Shown: piece after piece, positions 1 through 7,960 of the stretch
Layout of the letters: every line of letters starts with the position of its first letter
Numbering within the stretch: the stretch's first letter is position 1
Source of the DNA: Friedmanniella sp.
Lineage (GTDB): Bacteria > Actinomycetota > Actinomycetes > Propionibacteriales > Propionibacteriaceae
Direction of reading: 5' to 3'
NCBI GenBank assembly: GCA_025964935.1
Contig: JAOPXW010000013.1
Location: 1 to 13,894, forward strand
Length of the DNA: 13,894 nt
Notes under the pieces: generated by a model
What the model was told of the DNA's origin: nothing
Databases searched by the model: none
The model's input: the letters and a program-made list of their open reading frames with translations, nothing else
Position numbers and translations under genes: made by a program

Positions 1-1361
1 ACCTTGAGCCCGAGGGCCTCGGCGTAGCGACGGCCGAGCTGGAAGATGTGGCCCATCTCGATGCCCCGGGCCAGCTCGAGCGGTCCGGAGCCGTCCGGAG
101 CCGGGTCACCGCTGCGGATCTCGGCCACGTCGAGGGTCCCGTCGGCGGTGAAGTCCCGCCCGCAGGTGAGCTCGAAGACGTGCCGCCCGGGCTCGTTGGC
201 CCCGGTCAGCCAGCGGGTCCCCGGCACGACACGCGGGTCGGTCAGGTAGGAGATGCCCGCCGGCGCCTCCGCGCCCAGCAGCGGGGTGGCCGGGCCGTCG
301 GTGAGCGACGCCGGGCCGATGTAGCCCTTGACCAGCAGCGGGTGGTCGGCGAAGTCCTCCTCGACGAAGGGCTCGGCCTCGGCGGGCTCGAGCTGGGCCG
401 CCAGCCGCTTCAGGTCCACCTCGCGGTCACCGGGCAGCCCGATCACCACCGGGTGCCGGCGGCCGTCGACCTCGCGGACCATCACGACCACGTTCTTCAG
501 CGTGTCGGCGGCGGTCCAAGGCCGGTCGGGCCGGGGGAAGCGGTCGTTGGCCAGGGCGACCAGGCTCTCGATCGTGGGGGTGTCGGGGGTGTCCTCGACG
601 TGCGCGGCGGGCGCGTCCTCGTACGGGACGGCCTCGGGCGGGCTGATCCGGACGGCCTCCACGTTGGCCGCGTAGCCGCCGGGCGAGCGGACGAAGGTGT
701 CCTCGCCGTTCTCGGCCACGGCCAGGAACTCCTCGCTGGCGGAGCCGCCCATGGCGCCCGACATCGCGTGCACGATGACGTAGTCGAACCCGAGCCGGTC
801 GAAGATCCTGACGTACGCGCCGCGGTGGGCCTCGTACGCCTTCTGCAGGCCGGCGTCGTCGATGTCGAAGGTGTAGGAGTCCTTCATCACGAACTCGCGC
901 CCACGCAGCAGCCCGGCGCGGGGCCGGGCCTCGTCGCGGTACTTGGTCTGGATCTGGTAGAGCGCCAGCGGCAGGTCCTTGTACGAGGAGTACAGGTCCT
1001 TGACCAGGAGCGCGAACATCTCCTCGTGGGTGGGGCCCAGCAGGTAGTCCCCGCCCTTGCGGTCGGTCAGCCGGAACAGCGCGTCACCGTAGTCGTGCCA
1101 GCGCCCGGTGGCCTCGTACGGCTCCCGGGGCAGCAAGGCCGGGAAGTGCACCTCCTGGGCGCCGATGGCGTCCATCTCCTGCCGCACGATCGCCTCGACC
1201 TTGCGCTTCACCCGCCAGCCCAGCGGCAGCCAGCTGTAGATCCCGGGGGCGGCGCGACGGATGTAGCCCGCCCGGACCAGCCAGCGGTGGCTCGGAACCT
1301 CAGCGTCGGCCGGGTCCTCGCGGAGGGTACGGACGAACAACTCCGACATACGGGTGATCAC
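1..1361 (-). CDS. proS: Prolyl-tRNA synthetase, bacterial type with editing insertion (C-terminus cut by window edge)
   Basis: Charges tRNA-Pro with proline in the cytoplasm. About 453 codons are visible of a family length near 580. The C-terminal part, with class II motif 3 and the anticodon-binding domain, lies beyond the left edge. I see the class II catalytic core: the THEE segment near residues 111-114, motif 2 with YRDE near 141-144, and FVMKDSY near 157-163. An insertion of the YbaK/INS editing type follows at about 225-405; in this family it removes mischarged alanine. The start chosen is GTG at 1361 (protein begins MITRMSELF, as in mycobacterial ProS) rather than ATG four codons later, because GAGAGG sits about 6 nt upstream of the GTG. 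The gene follows a GNAT gene across a 129-bp gap that holds a candidate terminator and a candidate promoter, so it is probably transcribed separately. Family assignment is secure. Confidence 0.96.
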   Translation of the reverse strand, partial: MITRMSELFVRTLREDPADAEVPSHRWLVRAGYIRRAAPGIYSWLPLGWRVKRKVEAIVRQEMDAIGAQEVHFPALLPREPYEATGRWHDYGDALFRLTDRKGGDYLLGPTHEEMFALLVKDLYSSYKDLPLALYQIQTKYRDEARPRAGLLRGREFVMKDSYTFDIDDAGLQKAYEAHRGAYVRIFDRLGFDYVIVHAMSGAMGGSASEEFLAVAENGEDTFVRSPGGYAANVEAVRISPPEAVPYEDAPAAHVEDTPDTPTIESLVALANDRFPRPDRPWTAADTLKNVVVMVREVDGRRHPVVIGLPGDREVDLKRLAAQLEPAEAEPFVEEDFADHPLLVKGYIGPASLTDGPATPLLGAEAPAGISYLTDPRVVPGTRWLTGANEPGRHVFELTCGRDFTADGTLDVAEIRSGDPAPDGSGPLELARGIEMGHIFQLGRRYAEALGLK

Positions 1362-1405
1362 AGGGTGCCTCTCTCGACCGGCACGCGCTCCCGCATGCCC
1401 CCAGC

Positions 1406-1435
1406 ACCCTATCCGCGGGTCCGGACCCGCGCGAA
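1406..1435 (-). promoter_or_regulatory. Candidate proS promoter with 18-bp perfect palindrome in its spacer
   Basis: On the minus strand, TAGGGT (1406-1411) fits the actinobacterial -10 form TANNNT. TTCGCG (1430-1435) is a weak -35 (3 of 6 to TTGACA) at an 18-nt spacing. The start site would fall near 1399, giving a leader of about 39 nt with the GAGAGG ribosome site. The spacer is almost filled by an uninterrupted 18-bp palindrome at 1414-1431 (half-site CGCGGGTCC). A palindrome there could be a repressor operator. It could equally be part of a transcription stop for the upstream GNAT gene. The promoter call is by eye only. Confidence 0.35.
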
Positions 1436-1455
1436 CGAGATGTGGACCCGCCCGA

Positions 1456-1479
1456 CCCGGCGGCCGCCGCCCCGCCGGG
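1456..1479 (-). terminator. Candidate terminator hairpin after the GNAT gene
   Basis: An 8-bp perfect GC stem (arms 1456-1463 and 1472-1479) with an 8-nt loop begins about 11 nt after the GNAT stop codon. There is no T-tract, as is common for actinobacterial hairpin terminators. It would mark the end of the ispG-GNAT transcript and separate it from proS. In such GC-rich DNA chance hairpins are frequent, so placement is the main support. Confidence 0.45.
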
Positions 1480-1490
1480 CCCCGGTCGGC

Positions 1491-2378
1491 TCAGTAGTGG
1501 ATGGTGGCGAACTCGCCGAACTGGCGGAAGCCGACCCGCGTGTCGGTGTCCCGGGCGGGCAGGTTGTAGTCGTTGACGTAGAGCGACACCGTCGGTGCGA
1601 CGGCGTGGGCCAGCCGGACGACGGCCGACATGGCCGGCGCGGCCAGCCCTCGGCCACGGAGCTCGGGATCGAGCCAGACCCCCTGGACCTGGGAGACCGA
1701 GCTGGACACCGAGCCGAGGTCGGCCTTGAACACCACCCGGCCGCGTTCGTAGATGCCGAACGCCCGGCCCGAGGTGATCAGCTGACGGACGTAGAACCTG
1801 TAGCCGGCCGGGTTGCCCTGCACCGGGGACACTCCGATCTCCTCGGTGTACATCCGGATCGCGGCCTCGGTGTAGGCCTCCCAGTGCTCCAGGGTCATCC
1901 GGCGCACCCGGGGGTCCGGGGCGCAGCGGACGGCCGCCGGGTCACCGGTGATCGCCATCACGGGCTGGTGCGGACGGACGTCGCGCACCTCGCTCCAGGT
2001 GCGCCCCCACCGGTCGGCCAGCCGGCGCCAGAGCTCCATCGCCACCGCGGAGGGGCCGATGATCGAGGCGCACATCCGGTGCGGGCCGGCGAACTCGGTC
2101 CAGGCCGCGAGCGCGTCGGCGTCGGCGTTGACCGGGACCAGGTTGGACCCGGCGTGGCACAGCGCCCGGAGCACCCCGTCCCGCTCGTAGCCCCAGACCG
2201 GGCAGCCCAGGCTGCCCTGCTCCAGCCCCGCCGAGCGGACCCGGGAGGCCACGAAGACGTTCTGCACCGGGTCGGCGGAGAGGATGCGGATGGCGGCCGG
2301 CAGGTCGTGCCGGTCCAGGACGCGGACACTGCCCTGGGCGTCCCGGTCCCGGACCTCCAGATCCACCGTCTCGCTCAT
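1491..2378 (-). CDS. GNAT-family N-acetyltransferase with N-terminal DUF4081-type domain
   Basis: A 295-residue cytoplasmic protein resembling mycobacterial Rv2867c, which occupies the same place next to ispG. The N-terminal part (about 18-130) looks like the DUF4081 region found fused to GNAT domains in actinomycetes. The C-terminal part (about 155-295) is the acetyltransferase fold. Its acetyl-CoA pyrophosphate-binding loop is seen as VQGVWLDPELRGRGLA near residues 231-246, followed by the LYVNDYNLPAR segment typical of the group. Its substrate is not known to me and cannot be read from the sequence. The start lies 12 bp after the ispG stop with no strong Shine-Dalgarno site, which suggests translation coupled to ispG. 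Family call is firm; a role linked to isoprenoid or envelope metabolism is inferred from position only. Confidence 0.88.
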   Translation of the reverse strand: MSETVDLEVRDRDAQGSVRVLDRHDLPAAIRILSADPVQNVFVASRVRSAGLEQGSLGCPVWGYERDGVLRALCHAGSNLVPVNADADALAAWTEFAGPHRMCASIIGPSAVAMELWRRLADRWGRTWSEVRDVRPHQPVMAITGDPAAVRCAPDPRVRRMTLEHWEAYTEAAIRMYTEEIGVSPVQGNPAGYRFYVRQLITSGRAFGIYERGRVVFKADLGSVSSSVSQVQGVWLDPELRGRGLAAPAMSAVVRLAHAVAPTVSLYVNDYNLPARDTDTRVGFRQFGEFATIHY

Positions 2379-2390
2379 CCGGACGCCCGG

Positions 2391-3569
2391 CTAGACCTGG
2401 GCGGGGCTCAGCTGGGCCGGTCCGCCGGCCACGCTGACCTCGGGGGAGCCCTCACCGGGCGGCATCTCCTCGGCCAGCCGGAGCGCCTCCTCGATCAGGG
2501 TCTCGACGATCTCGCTCTCCCGGACGGTCTTGATGACCTCGCCCCGGACGAAGATCTGACCCTTGCCGTTGCCGGAGGCGACCCCGAGGTCGGCCTCCCG
2601 CGCCTCGCCGGGGCCGTTCACGACGCAGCCCATCACGGCCACCCGGAGGGGGACGGTCAACCCCTCGAGCCCGGCGGTGACCTCCTCGGCCAGCTTGTAG
2701 ACGTCGACCTGGGCCCGACCGCACGACGGGCAGGACACGATCTCGAGCTTGCGGGGCCGCAGGTTGAGCGACTCCAGGATCTTCAGACCGACCTTGACCT
2801 CCTCGACCGGCGGGGCGGACAGGGAGACCCGGATGGTGTCGCCGATGCCGCGGGACAGCAGCGAGCCGAAGGCGACGGCGGACTTGATGGTGCCCTGGAA
2901 GGCCGGGCCCGCCTCGGTGACGCCGAGGTGCAGCGGGTAGTCACAGGCCTCCGAGAGCATCTCGTAGGCCCGGACCATGATCACCGGGTCGTTGTGCTTG
3001 ACGGAGATCTTGAAGTCGCGGAAGCCGTGCTCTTCGAACAGGCTGGCCTCCCACAGGGCGGACTCGACGAGCGCCTCCGGGGTGGCCTTGCCGTGCTTGG
3101 CCAGCAGCCGCTTGTCCAGGGACCCGGCGTTGACCCCGATCCGGATCGAGGTGCCGCGGTCCGCCGCGGCCCGGGCGATCTCTTTGACCTGGTCGTCGAA
3201 GGCGCGGATGTTGCCCGGGTTGACCCGGACGGCCGCGCAGCCCGCGTCGATCGCGGCGAAGACGTACTTGGGCTGGAAGTGGATGTCGGCGATCACCGGG
3301 ATCTGCGACTTGTGCGCGATGGCGGGGAGCGCGTCGGCGTCGTCCTGGCTCGGGACGGCCACCCGGACGATGTCGCAGCCGGTGGCGGTGAGCTCGGCGA
3401 TCTGCTGCAGCGTGGCGTTGATGTCGGAGGTGAGGGTGGTGGTCATCGACTGCACGCTCACCGGGGCGTCGCCGCCGACGAACACCTTGCCGACCTTGAT
3501 CTTGCGCGTCGGGCGGCGGGGCGCCAGCACGGGCGGGGGCAGGGCGGGCATTCCCAGGGCGATGCTCAT
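2391..3569 (-). CDS. ispG: 4-hydroxy-3-methylbut-2-enyl diphosphate synthase (MEP pathway, 4Fe-4S enzyme)
   Basis: Catalyses the penultimate step of the MEP pathway, turning 2-C-methyl-D-erythritol 2,4-cyclodiphosphate into HMBPP by reduction. The protein has 392 residues, normal for the bacterial type without the middle insertion seen in plants. The N-terminal TIM barrel is recognisable from [12 protein letters not shown] (about 39-50), ADIHFQPKY (94-102) and RVNPGNI (115-121). The C-terminal 4Fe-4S domain shows all expected ligands: C280 and C283 in SCPSCGR, C315 in [12 protein letters not shown], and E322. The ATG at 3569 gives the N-terminus expected for actinobacterial IspG; GAGAGA lies roughly 9 nt upstream. 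It is 145 bp downstream of rip1 and 12 bp upstream of the GNAT gene. The gap could hold its own promoter. Identification is secure. Confidence 0.98.
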   Translation of the reverse strand: MSIALGMPALPPPVLAPRRPTRKIKVGKVFVGGDAPVSVQSMTTTLTSDINATLQQIAELTATGCDIVRVAVPSQDDADALPAIAHKSQIPVIADIHFQPKYVFAAIDAGCAAVRVNPGNIRAFDDQVKEIARAAADRGTSIRIGVNAGSLDKRLLAKHGKATPEALVESALWEASLFEEHGFRDFKISVKHNDPVIMVRAYEMLSEACDYPLHLGVTEAGPAFQGTIKSAVAFGSLLSRGIGDTIRVSLSAPPVEEVKVGLKILESLNLRPRKLEIVSCPSCGRAQVDVYKLAEEVTAGLEGLTVPLRVAVMGCVVNGPGEAREADLGVASGNGKGQIFVRGEVIKTVRESEIVETLIEEALRLAEEMPPGEGSPEVSVAGGPAQLSPAQV

Positions 3570-3597
3570 GAGGCCAATCTCTCGTGTGAAGCGGAGA

Positions 3598-3614
3598 CGC
3601 CCGGAGTCCGGGCG
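3598..3614. other. Hairpin in the rip1-ispG gap (leader structure or terminator)
   Basis: A 7-bp perfect stem CGCCCGG/CCGGGCG with a 3-nt loop lies about 30 nt before the ispG start codon. A minus-strand TACGCT at 3624-3629 fits a TANNNT -10 just upstream, without a convincing -35. If it is a promoter, the hairpin sits at the very 5' end of the ispG message. Otherwise it may end or weaken read-through from rip1. A second, weaker stem with 6-bp arms lies at 3643-3662. I see nothing else in the 145-bp gap (3570-3714). Confidence 0.35.
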
Positions 3615-3714
3615 CCACTGGCCAGCGTAGCCGAGCCCCGGACGCGGGCCCCGGGTCCCGCGGCCGTCGTCCGTGGACCGGAACCGGTTCGCGAGGGGGC
3701 CGGACGGCGCGGGG

Positions 3715-5013
3715 TCAGAACAGCCGGATGGGGTCGATCAGGTCGGCGAGGATCAGCACCACACCGGAGATCAGGATCACCCCGCCCATCACGTACGCCA
3801 CGGGCAGCATCCGGGCCGTGTCCACGTGGCCCGGGTCGGGCCGGCGCAGCAGCCGGGCCAGGGTCCGCTTCAGCCCCTCGTACAGGGCCCCGACGATGTG
3901 CCCGCCGTCCAGCGGCAGCAGCGGCACGAAGTTGAACAGGGCCACGAACAGGTTGACCGAGCCGAGCACGCTGAACAGGCTGGCCACCTTGGCGGCTGCC
4001 CCGATCTTGTCCGTGGCGGCGATCTCACCGGCCGCGCGGCTGGCCCCCAGGATGCTCATCGGGCCGTACACGTCCCGGGGCTTGCCGGTCACCAGGTTGT
4101 AGCCGGTGTAGAACACCTTGGCCGGGAACGAGGCGAGGGCGACCACGGTCTGCTTGGTCATCTGCCACATGTCGGCGGCCACCACCAGCGGTCCCCCGGT
4201 CTGGCGGACCTGGTCCGGGACCACCCCGAGGAAGCCGGCGGCGACGCGCTTGGACGGGTCGTAGCGGTCGGGGACCCCGGTCACGACGGTGTTGACGGTG
4301 GGCAGCACGACCTGCCGGCCGTCACGGCGGACGGTCAGGCTGAGGGGACGGTCCAGGTTGGCCCGGATCAGGTCGGACACCTCCGACCAGCTGCCGACCG
4401 GCCGGCCGTTGAACGCGACCACGGTGTCCCCGGCCCTCAGCCCCGCCTGTGCGGCGGGGGTCAGCGGCCTGCCGGCGCAGCTCTGGTCCGTCGCGTCCGC
4501 CGCGACCACGCAGTCCTGCACCTCGGCGATGCTCAGCTGGGCCCGGTAGACCCCGTACGTCGAGGTCACCCCCAGCAGGATGACGAAGGCGAGGAAGATG
4601 TTCATCAGCGGACCGCCGGCCATGATGATCAGCTTCTGCCAGGACTTCTTCTGGTAGAACAGCCGCCCGTCGTCCTCGGGCGTGATGTCGGACCACTCCG
4701 CGGCCCGCGCGTTGTCGGCCAGCGCCCGGAACGGCCCGGTGCTGTACTCCCGCACCTGGCCGGGGTGGCTCTTCGCCGGCGGGAACATGCCGACGAAGCG
4801 GACGTAGCCCCCGAGCGGGATGGCCTTGATCCCGTACTCGGTCTCCCCGACCCGGCGCGAGAACAGGGTGCGGCCGAACCCGACGAAGTACTGGGTCGTC
4901 TTGACCCCGAAGAGCTTGCCGGGCACCAGGTGCCCGACTTCGTGCAGCGCGATGGAGGCCATCACGAGGGCGAAGAACAGCACCGCCGCACCGACGTAGA
5001 TCACGAGTTCCAT
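3715..5013 (-). CDS. rip1: Site-2 intramembrane metalloprotease, RseP/Rip1 family (M50)
   Basis: A membrane-embedded zinc protease of 432 residues. The catalytic HExxH is HEVGH at 24-28, inside the first membrane segment (about 3-30). The third metal ligand is in the LDG motif (D369) of [12 protein letters not shown], next to a C-terminal membrane segment. Further hydrophobic segments are at about 129-150 and 403-426. One PDZ domain lies between them, with GLRAGD at 191-196. By family, such enzymes cut anti-sigma factors or other membrane proteins within the bilayer; mycobacterial Rip1 (Rv2869c) does this for several sigma pathways and is required for normal envelope composition and virulence. 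Its ATG directly abuts the dxr TAG with no base between, so translation is probably coupled to dxr. Family call is firm; orthology to Rip1 rests on the shared dxr-rip1-ispG order. Confidence 0.95.
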   Translation of the reverse strand: MELVIYVGAAVLFFALVMASIALHEVGHLVPGKLFGVKTTQYFVGFGRTLFSRRVGETEYGIKAIPLGGYVRFVGMFPPAKSHPGQVREYSTGPFRALADNARAAEWSDITPEDDGRLFYQKKSWQKLIIMAGGPLMNIFLAFVILLGVTSTYGVYRAQLSIAEVQDCVVAADATDQSCAGRPLTPAAQAGLRAGDTVVAFNGRPVGSWSEVSDLIRANLDRPLSLTVRRDGRQVVLPTVNTVVTGVPDRYDPSKRVAAGFLGVVPDQVRQTGGPLVVAADMWQMTKQTVVALASFPAKVFYTGYNLVTGKPRDVYGPMSILGASRAAGEIAATDKIGAAAKVASLFSVLGSVNLFVALFNFVPLLPLDGGHIVGALYEGLKRTLARLLRRPDPGHVDTARMLPVAYVMGGVILISGVVLILADLIDPIRLF

Positions 5014-6288
5014 CTAGAGCTGCTGCTCCCTCTCCACCGGGGTGGCCACAAGTTCCGCGGCCCGGCGACGGGCCCACGCGTCGGCCGCCAGGACGACCTC
5101 GAGCGTCAGGTCGTCACTGCCGACCAGCTTCGAGCCTACGTCGTTCCCCGGGTCCGGCGAGGGCTTCGCCGCGACCGGGTCGGTGTCGGCGAGGTGCTCG
5201 CTCAGGACACGGGCCACCACGTCGAGGATGGTGAGGAACCCGGTCCGTCCCTCGTGGAACGCGTCGACGCACACCTCGTTGGCGGCGTTGAAGACCGCGG
5301 GCGCCGTACCGCCCCGCCGGCCGGCGGTCCGGGCCAGCTCCACGGCGGGGAAGGCCTCGTCGTCCAGCGGCTCGAAGGTCCAGCTCGTGGCGGTGCTCCA
5401 GTCGCAGGGACGCGCCGCGCCGGGCAGCCGGTCCGGCCACGACAGCCCCAGCGCGATGGGCAGCTTCATGTCCGGCGGCGAGCACTGGGCCAGGGTGGAG
5501 CCGTCCACGAACTGCACCATCGAGTGCACCACCGACTGCGGGTGTACCACGACGTCGATCCGGTCCAGGTCCACCCCGTAGAGCAGATAGGCCTCGAGCA
5601 GCTCCAGGCCCTTGTTGACCAGGGTGGCCGAGTTGGTGGTGATCACCCGGCCCATGTCCCAGGTCGGGTGCGCCAGGGCCTCCGCCGGGGTCACGGCCGC
5701 CATCTCGGCCCGGCTGCGACCGCGGAAGGGGCCACCGCTGGCGGTGAGGACCAGCCGGTCCACCTCCTCGGCCCGGCCGCCGCGCAGGCACTGCGCCAGC
5801 GCCGAGTGCTCGGAGTCGACCGCCACGATCTGGCCCGGAGCCGCCGCGGAGGTCACCAGGCTGCCGCCGATGACCAGGGACTCCTTGTTGGCCAGCGCGA
5901 GGACGCGGCCGGCCGACAGCGCCGCCAGGGTGGGGGCCAGCCCGGTCGACCCGGTGATCCCGTTCAGGACCACGTCGCAGGGCCAGGCGGCCAGCTGGGT
6001 GGCCGCGTCGGGGCCGGCCAGGATCTTGGGCAGCTTCATCTCGCCGGTGGCCCAGCCCCGCTGCTTGGCCTCGGTGTAGAAGGCCAGCTGCAGGTCCTGG
6101 ACGACCGTGGCCCGGCTGACCGCGACGACCGCGGCCCCGGTGTCGAGGGCCTGCCGCGCCAGCAGGGACACGTGCGCGCCCCCCGCCGCCAGACCCACGA
6201 CGCGGAACTCCCCCGGCCGGTCGGCGATGACCTCCAACGCCTGGGTTCCGATGGAGCCGGTGCTGCCCAGGATGACCACGTCGCGCAT
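5014..6288 (-). CDS. dxr: 1-deoxy-D-xylulose 5-phosphate reductoisomerase (MEP pathway)
   Basis: Rearranges and reduces DXP to 2-C-methyl-D-erythritol 4-phosphate with NADPH and a divalent metal, the first committed MEP step. The 424-residue protein has the NADPH-binding GSTGSIG at 8-14. Metal ligands are D158 and E160 in VDSEHSAL and E229 in NKGLE. Substrate-binding segments include TASGGPF (182-188) and the [15 protein letters not shown] loop (about 271-285). It is slightly long for the family because of a Pro/Gly/Asp-rich stretch at about 369-391 before the C-terminal helix. The ATG at 6288 is preceded, on its own strand, by CATACT and then 6 nt, with no Shine-Dalgarno site, which fits a leaderless message. 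It is the first gene of the leftward block with rip1. Identification is secure. Confidence 0.98.
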   Translation of the reverse strand: MRDVVILGSTGSIGTQALEVIADRPGEFRVVGLAAGGAHVSLLARQALDTGAAVVAVSRATVVQDLQLAFYTEAKQRGWATGEMKLPKILAGPDAATQLAAWPCDVVLNGITGSTGLAPTLAALSAGRVLALANKESLVIGGSLVTSAAAPGQIVAVDSEHSALAQCLRGGRAEEVDRLVLTASGGPFRGRSRAEMAAVTPAEALAHPTWDMGRVITTNSATLVNKGLELLEAYLLYGVDLDRIDVVVHPQSVVHSMVQFVDGSTLAQCSPPDMKLPIALGLSWPDRLPGAARPCDWSTATSWTFEPLDDEAFPAVELARTAGRRGGTAPAVFNAANEVCVDAFHEGRTGFLTILDVVARVLSEHLADTDPVAAKPSPDPGNDVGSKLVGSDDLTLEVVLAADAWARRRAAELVATPVEREQQL

Positions 6289-6294
6289 CCGGCC

Positions 6295-6300
6295 AGTATG
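6295..6300 (-). promoter_or_regulatory. Candidate -10 box for a leaderless dxr transcript
   Basis: CATACT on the minus strand matches 4 of 6 bases of TATAAT and ends exactly 6 nt before the dxr ATG, so transcription would begin at or next to the start codon. No clear -35 hexamer and no Shine-Dalgarno site are visible. Confidence 0.4.
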
Positions 6301-6369
6301 GCCGTACGCGGCGCCGGGTCAGGCCCACGCCGCCCGTCTCTCCCGTCCGGAGCTGTCAGACCCCGCGGC

Positions 6370-6375
6370 TATCGT
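6370..6375 (+). promoter_or_regulatory. Candidate -10 box for a leaderless serine-hydrolase transcript
   Basis: TATCGT fits TANNNT and ends 7 nt before the ATG at 6383, the spacing expected when transcription starts on the start codon. It supports choosing 6383 over the further upstream in-frame codons. No clear -35 is visible. Confidence 0.4.
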
Positions 6376-6382
6376 CGGGTCC

Positions 6383-7870
6383 ATGCCCGCTCCCGTCGCC
6401 CCGACCGCCTCCACACCCCCCGACTCCACACCCCCCGACTCCACACCCGCCGGGGCCGCCCGGCCCCGCCGGGCACCGTCCGCCGAGGGCGTCGACGGGG
6501 CCGGGGTGGTCGCCTTCCTGGACGCGGTGGCCGCGGCCGGGGTCGAGCTGCACAGCGTGATGCTGCTCCGGCACGGCGCGGTCGTCGCGGAGGGCTGGTG
6601 GGCGCCGTACGGGCCCCGGGACGTGCACCTGCTCTACTCGCTCAGCAAGAGCTTCACCTCGACCGCGTGCGGCCTGGCCGTGGCCGAGGGCCGTCTCAGC
6701 CTCGACGACACGGTGGTCTCGTTCTTCCCCGAGCACGACGACGTCGCGGTCCACCCCCGGGTCCGGTCGCTGCGGGTCCGGCACCTGCTGGCCATGGCGA
6801 CCGGCCACACCGAGGACGCCCTGGAGCGGTCGGTACGCCTGGACCAGGCCGAGCCGGTCCGCGGCTTCCTGCAAGTCGTGCCCGAGCAGGAGCCGGGGTC
6901 GGTCTTCGCCTACAACAACATCGCCACCTACACCGTGGGCGCGATCCTGCAGCGGGTCACCGGCCAGGACCTGCTCGGCTACCTGCGGCCCCGGCTGCTC
7001 GACCCGCTGGGGATCGGGGACGCCTACTGGGACCGCTACCCCGCCGACCGCGACCTGGCCTTCAGCGGTCTGCACCTGACCACCGACTCCGTCGCGCGCT
7101 TCGGCCAGCTCTACCTCGACGACGGGGTGTGGCAGGGCGAGCGGCTGCTGCCCGAGGGCTGGGTGGCCGAGGCCACCCGGCTGCACACCCCCAACCCGGC
7201 CGAGGAGAACCCCGACTGGAGCCAGGGCTACGGCTACCAGTTCTGGCGCGCCCGGCACGGCTACCGGGGGGACGGGGCGTACGGGCAGTTCTGCGTGGTG
7301 CTGCCCGACCAGCAGACGGTGCTGGCGACCACGTCGGCGACCGAGGACATGCAGGCCGTGCTGGACGCGGCCTGGACCCACCTGCTCCCGGCCCTGGAGG
7401 GTCCGGGCTCACCGGAGCAGGACCGCGCCCTGGCCGACCGGCTGCAGAACCTGGGCCTGAGCGTTCCCACGCCGACGGACGCCCCGTCCGGCACCCCCCG
7501 CGCGGACCTGGTCGCGGACGGGTTCCTCACCGCGACCTCGGTGACGCCGCGGCCCGGTGGGGGCTGGCGGCTCGAGGTCAGCAGCGAGGGTCAGGACTTC
7601 TCCGTGGCCTGCGGCGACGGCGAATGGCTGGCCACCTCGGTGCCGTCCGCCGCCGGAGGCCAGGTGGAGCTGGTGGCGGCCGGGGCGTGGACCGACCCGC
7701 AGACGTTCGCCGCCGAGATCGTCTTCATCCAGACGCCCCACCACCTGCGGGTCAGCCTCGACACCGCTGCGGGCACCTCCGCCGCGGTCTGGCACACCGC
7801 CCCGCTCGGCTTCCTGCCGCTGCGGCAGCTGGCCACCACGGTGCGCCGCGACCTGGACGCCGCCGGGTAG
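6383..7870 (+). CDS. Serine hydrolase of the beta-lactamase/penicillin-binding-protein fold (class C-like)
   Basis: A 495-residue protein. Motif 1 SxxK is SLSK at 86-89. Motif 2 YxN is YNN at 177-179 in FAYNNIATYTVG. The usual KTG is absent; the corresponding region reads GDGAYGQF near 297-303, as in class C-like esterases and amide hydrolases rather than true beta-lactamases. The hydrolase domain spans about 40-335. A further C-terminal region of about 150 residues may form a separate beta-rich domain. There is no signal peptide or membrane segment, so it is probably cytoplasmic. The first 35 residues are a Pro/Ser/Thr tail containing a tandem repeat. The frame stays open upstream, but that stretch is antisense to dxr and is not supported as coding. 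Likely activities are esterase, peptidase or amide hydrolase; substrate unknown. It diverges from dxr and converges on the aldo/keto reductase. Confidence 0.88.
   Translation: MPAPVAPTASTPPDSTPPDSTPAGAARPRRAPSAEGVDGAGVVAFLDAVAAAGVELHSVMLLRHGAVVAEGWWAPYGPRDVHLLYSLSKSFTSTACGLAVAEGRLSLDDTVVSFFPEHDDVAVHPRVRSLRVRHLLAMATGHTEDALERSVRLDQAEPVRGFLQVVPEQEPGSVFAYNNIATYTVGAILQRVTGQDLLGYLRPRLLDPLGIGDAYWDRYPADRDLAFSGLHLTTDSVARFGQLYLDDGVWQGERLLPEGWVAEATRLHTPNPAEENPDWSQGYGYQFWRARHGYRGDGAYGQFCVVLPDQQTVLATTSATEDMQAVLDAAWTHLLPALEGPGSPEQDRALADRLQNLGLSVPTPTDAPSGTPRADLVADGFLTATSVTPRPGGGWRLEVSSEGQDFSVACGDGEWLATSVPSAAGGQVELVAAGAWTDPQTFAAEIVFIQTPHHLRVSLDTAAGTSAAVWHTAPLGFLPLRQLATTVRRDLDAAG
6409..6448 (+). repeat. 15-bp tandem repeat, about 2.7 copies, in the hydrolase N-terminus
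   Basis: Two perfect 15-bp units (6409-6423 and 6424-6438) are followed by a third unit that keeps its first 10 bases. Because the unit is five codons, the protein gains TPPDS repeats without a frameshift. Copy number could vary between strains. Confidence 0.9.
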
Positions 7871-7927
7871 CTCGCCCGGGCCGGGGACAGCCGGAAGGTT
7901 CGGGGCGCCGGCCGGCCCGGCGGCTGA

Positions 7928-7954
7928 CGTGGCCCGCCCGCGGGGCGGGCCACG
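7928..7954. terminator. Bidirectional terminator hairpin between convergent genes
   Basis: A perfect 12-bp GC-rich stem (arms 7928-7939 and 7943-7954) with a GCG loop lies in the 90-bp gap between the converging hydrolase and aldo/keto reductase genes. It is 57 bp after the former's stop and 6 bp after the latter's. There is no T-tract on either side. It can serve both directions because the stem is symmetric. Confidence 0.75.
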
Positions 7955-7960
7955 GGAGAC

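Noticed and set aside
48..3935. Very long rightward open frame (1295 codons), with similar ones at 3673-8013 and 7973-10339
   Set aside because: They lie largely antisense to well-supported genes (proS, GNAT, ispG, rip1, dxr, reductase), and their translations are low-complexity Gly/Arg/Asp/His/Val sequence without domains. Such frames arise by chance opposite genes with strong G/C third-position bias.
6107..6382. Upstream in-frame extension of the serine hydrolase
   Set aside because: It would overlap the dxr coding start on the opposite strand, its translation is not family-like, and a -10-like box lies just before the ATG at 6383.
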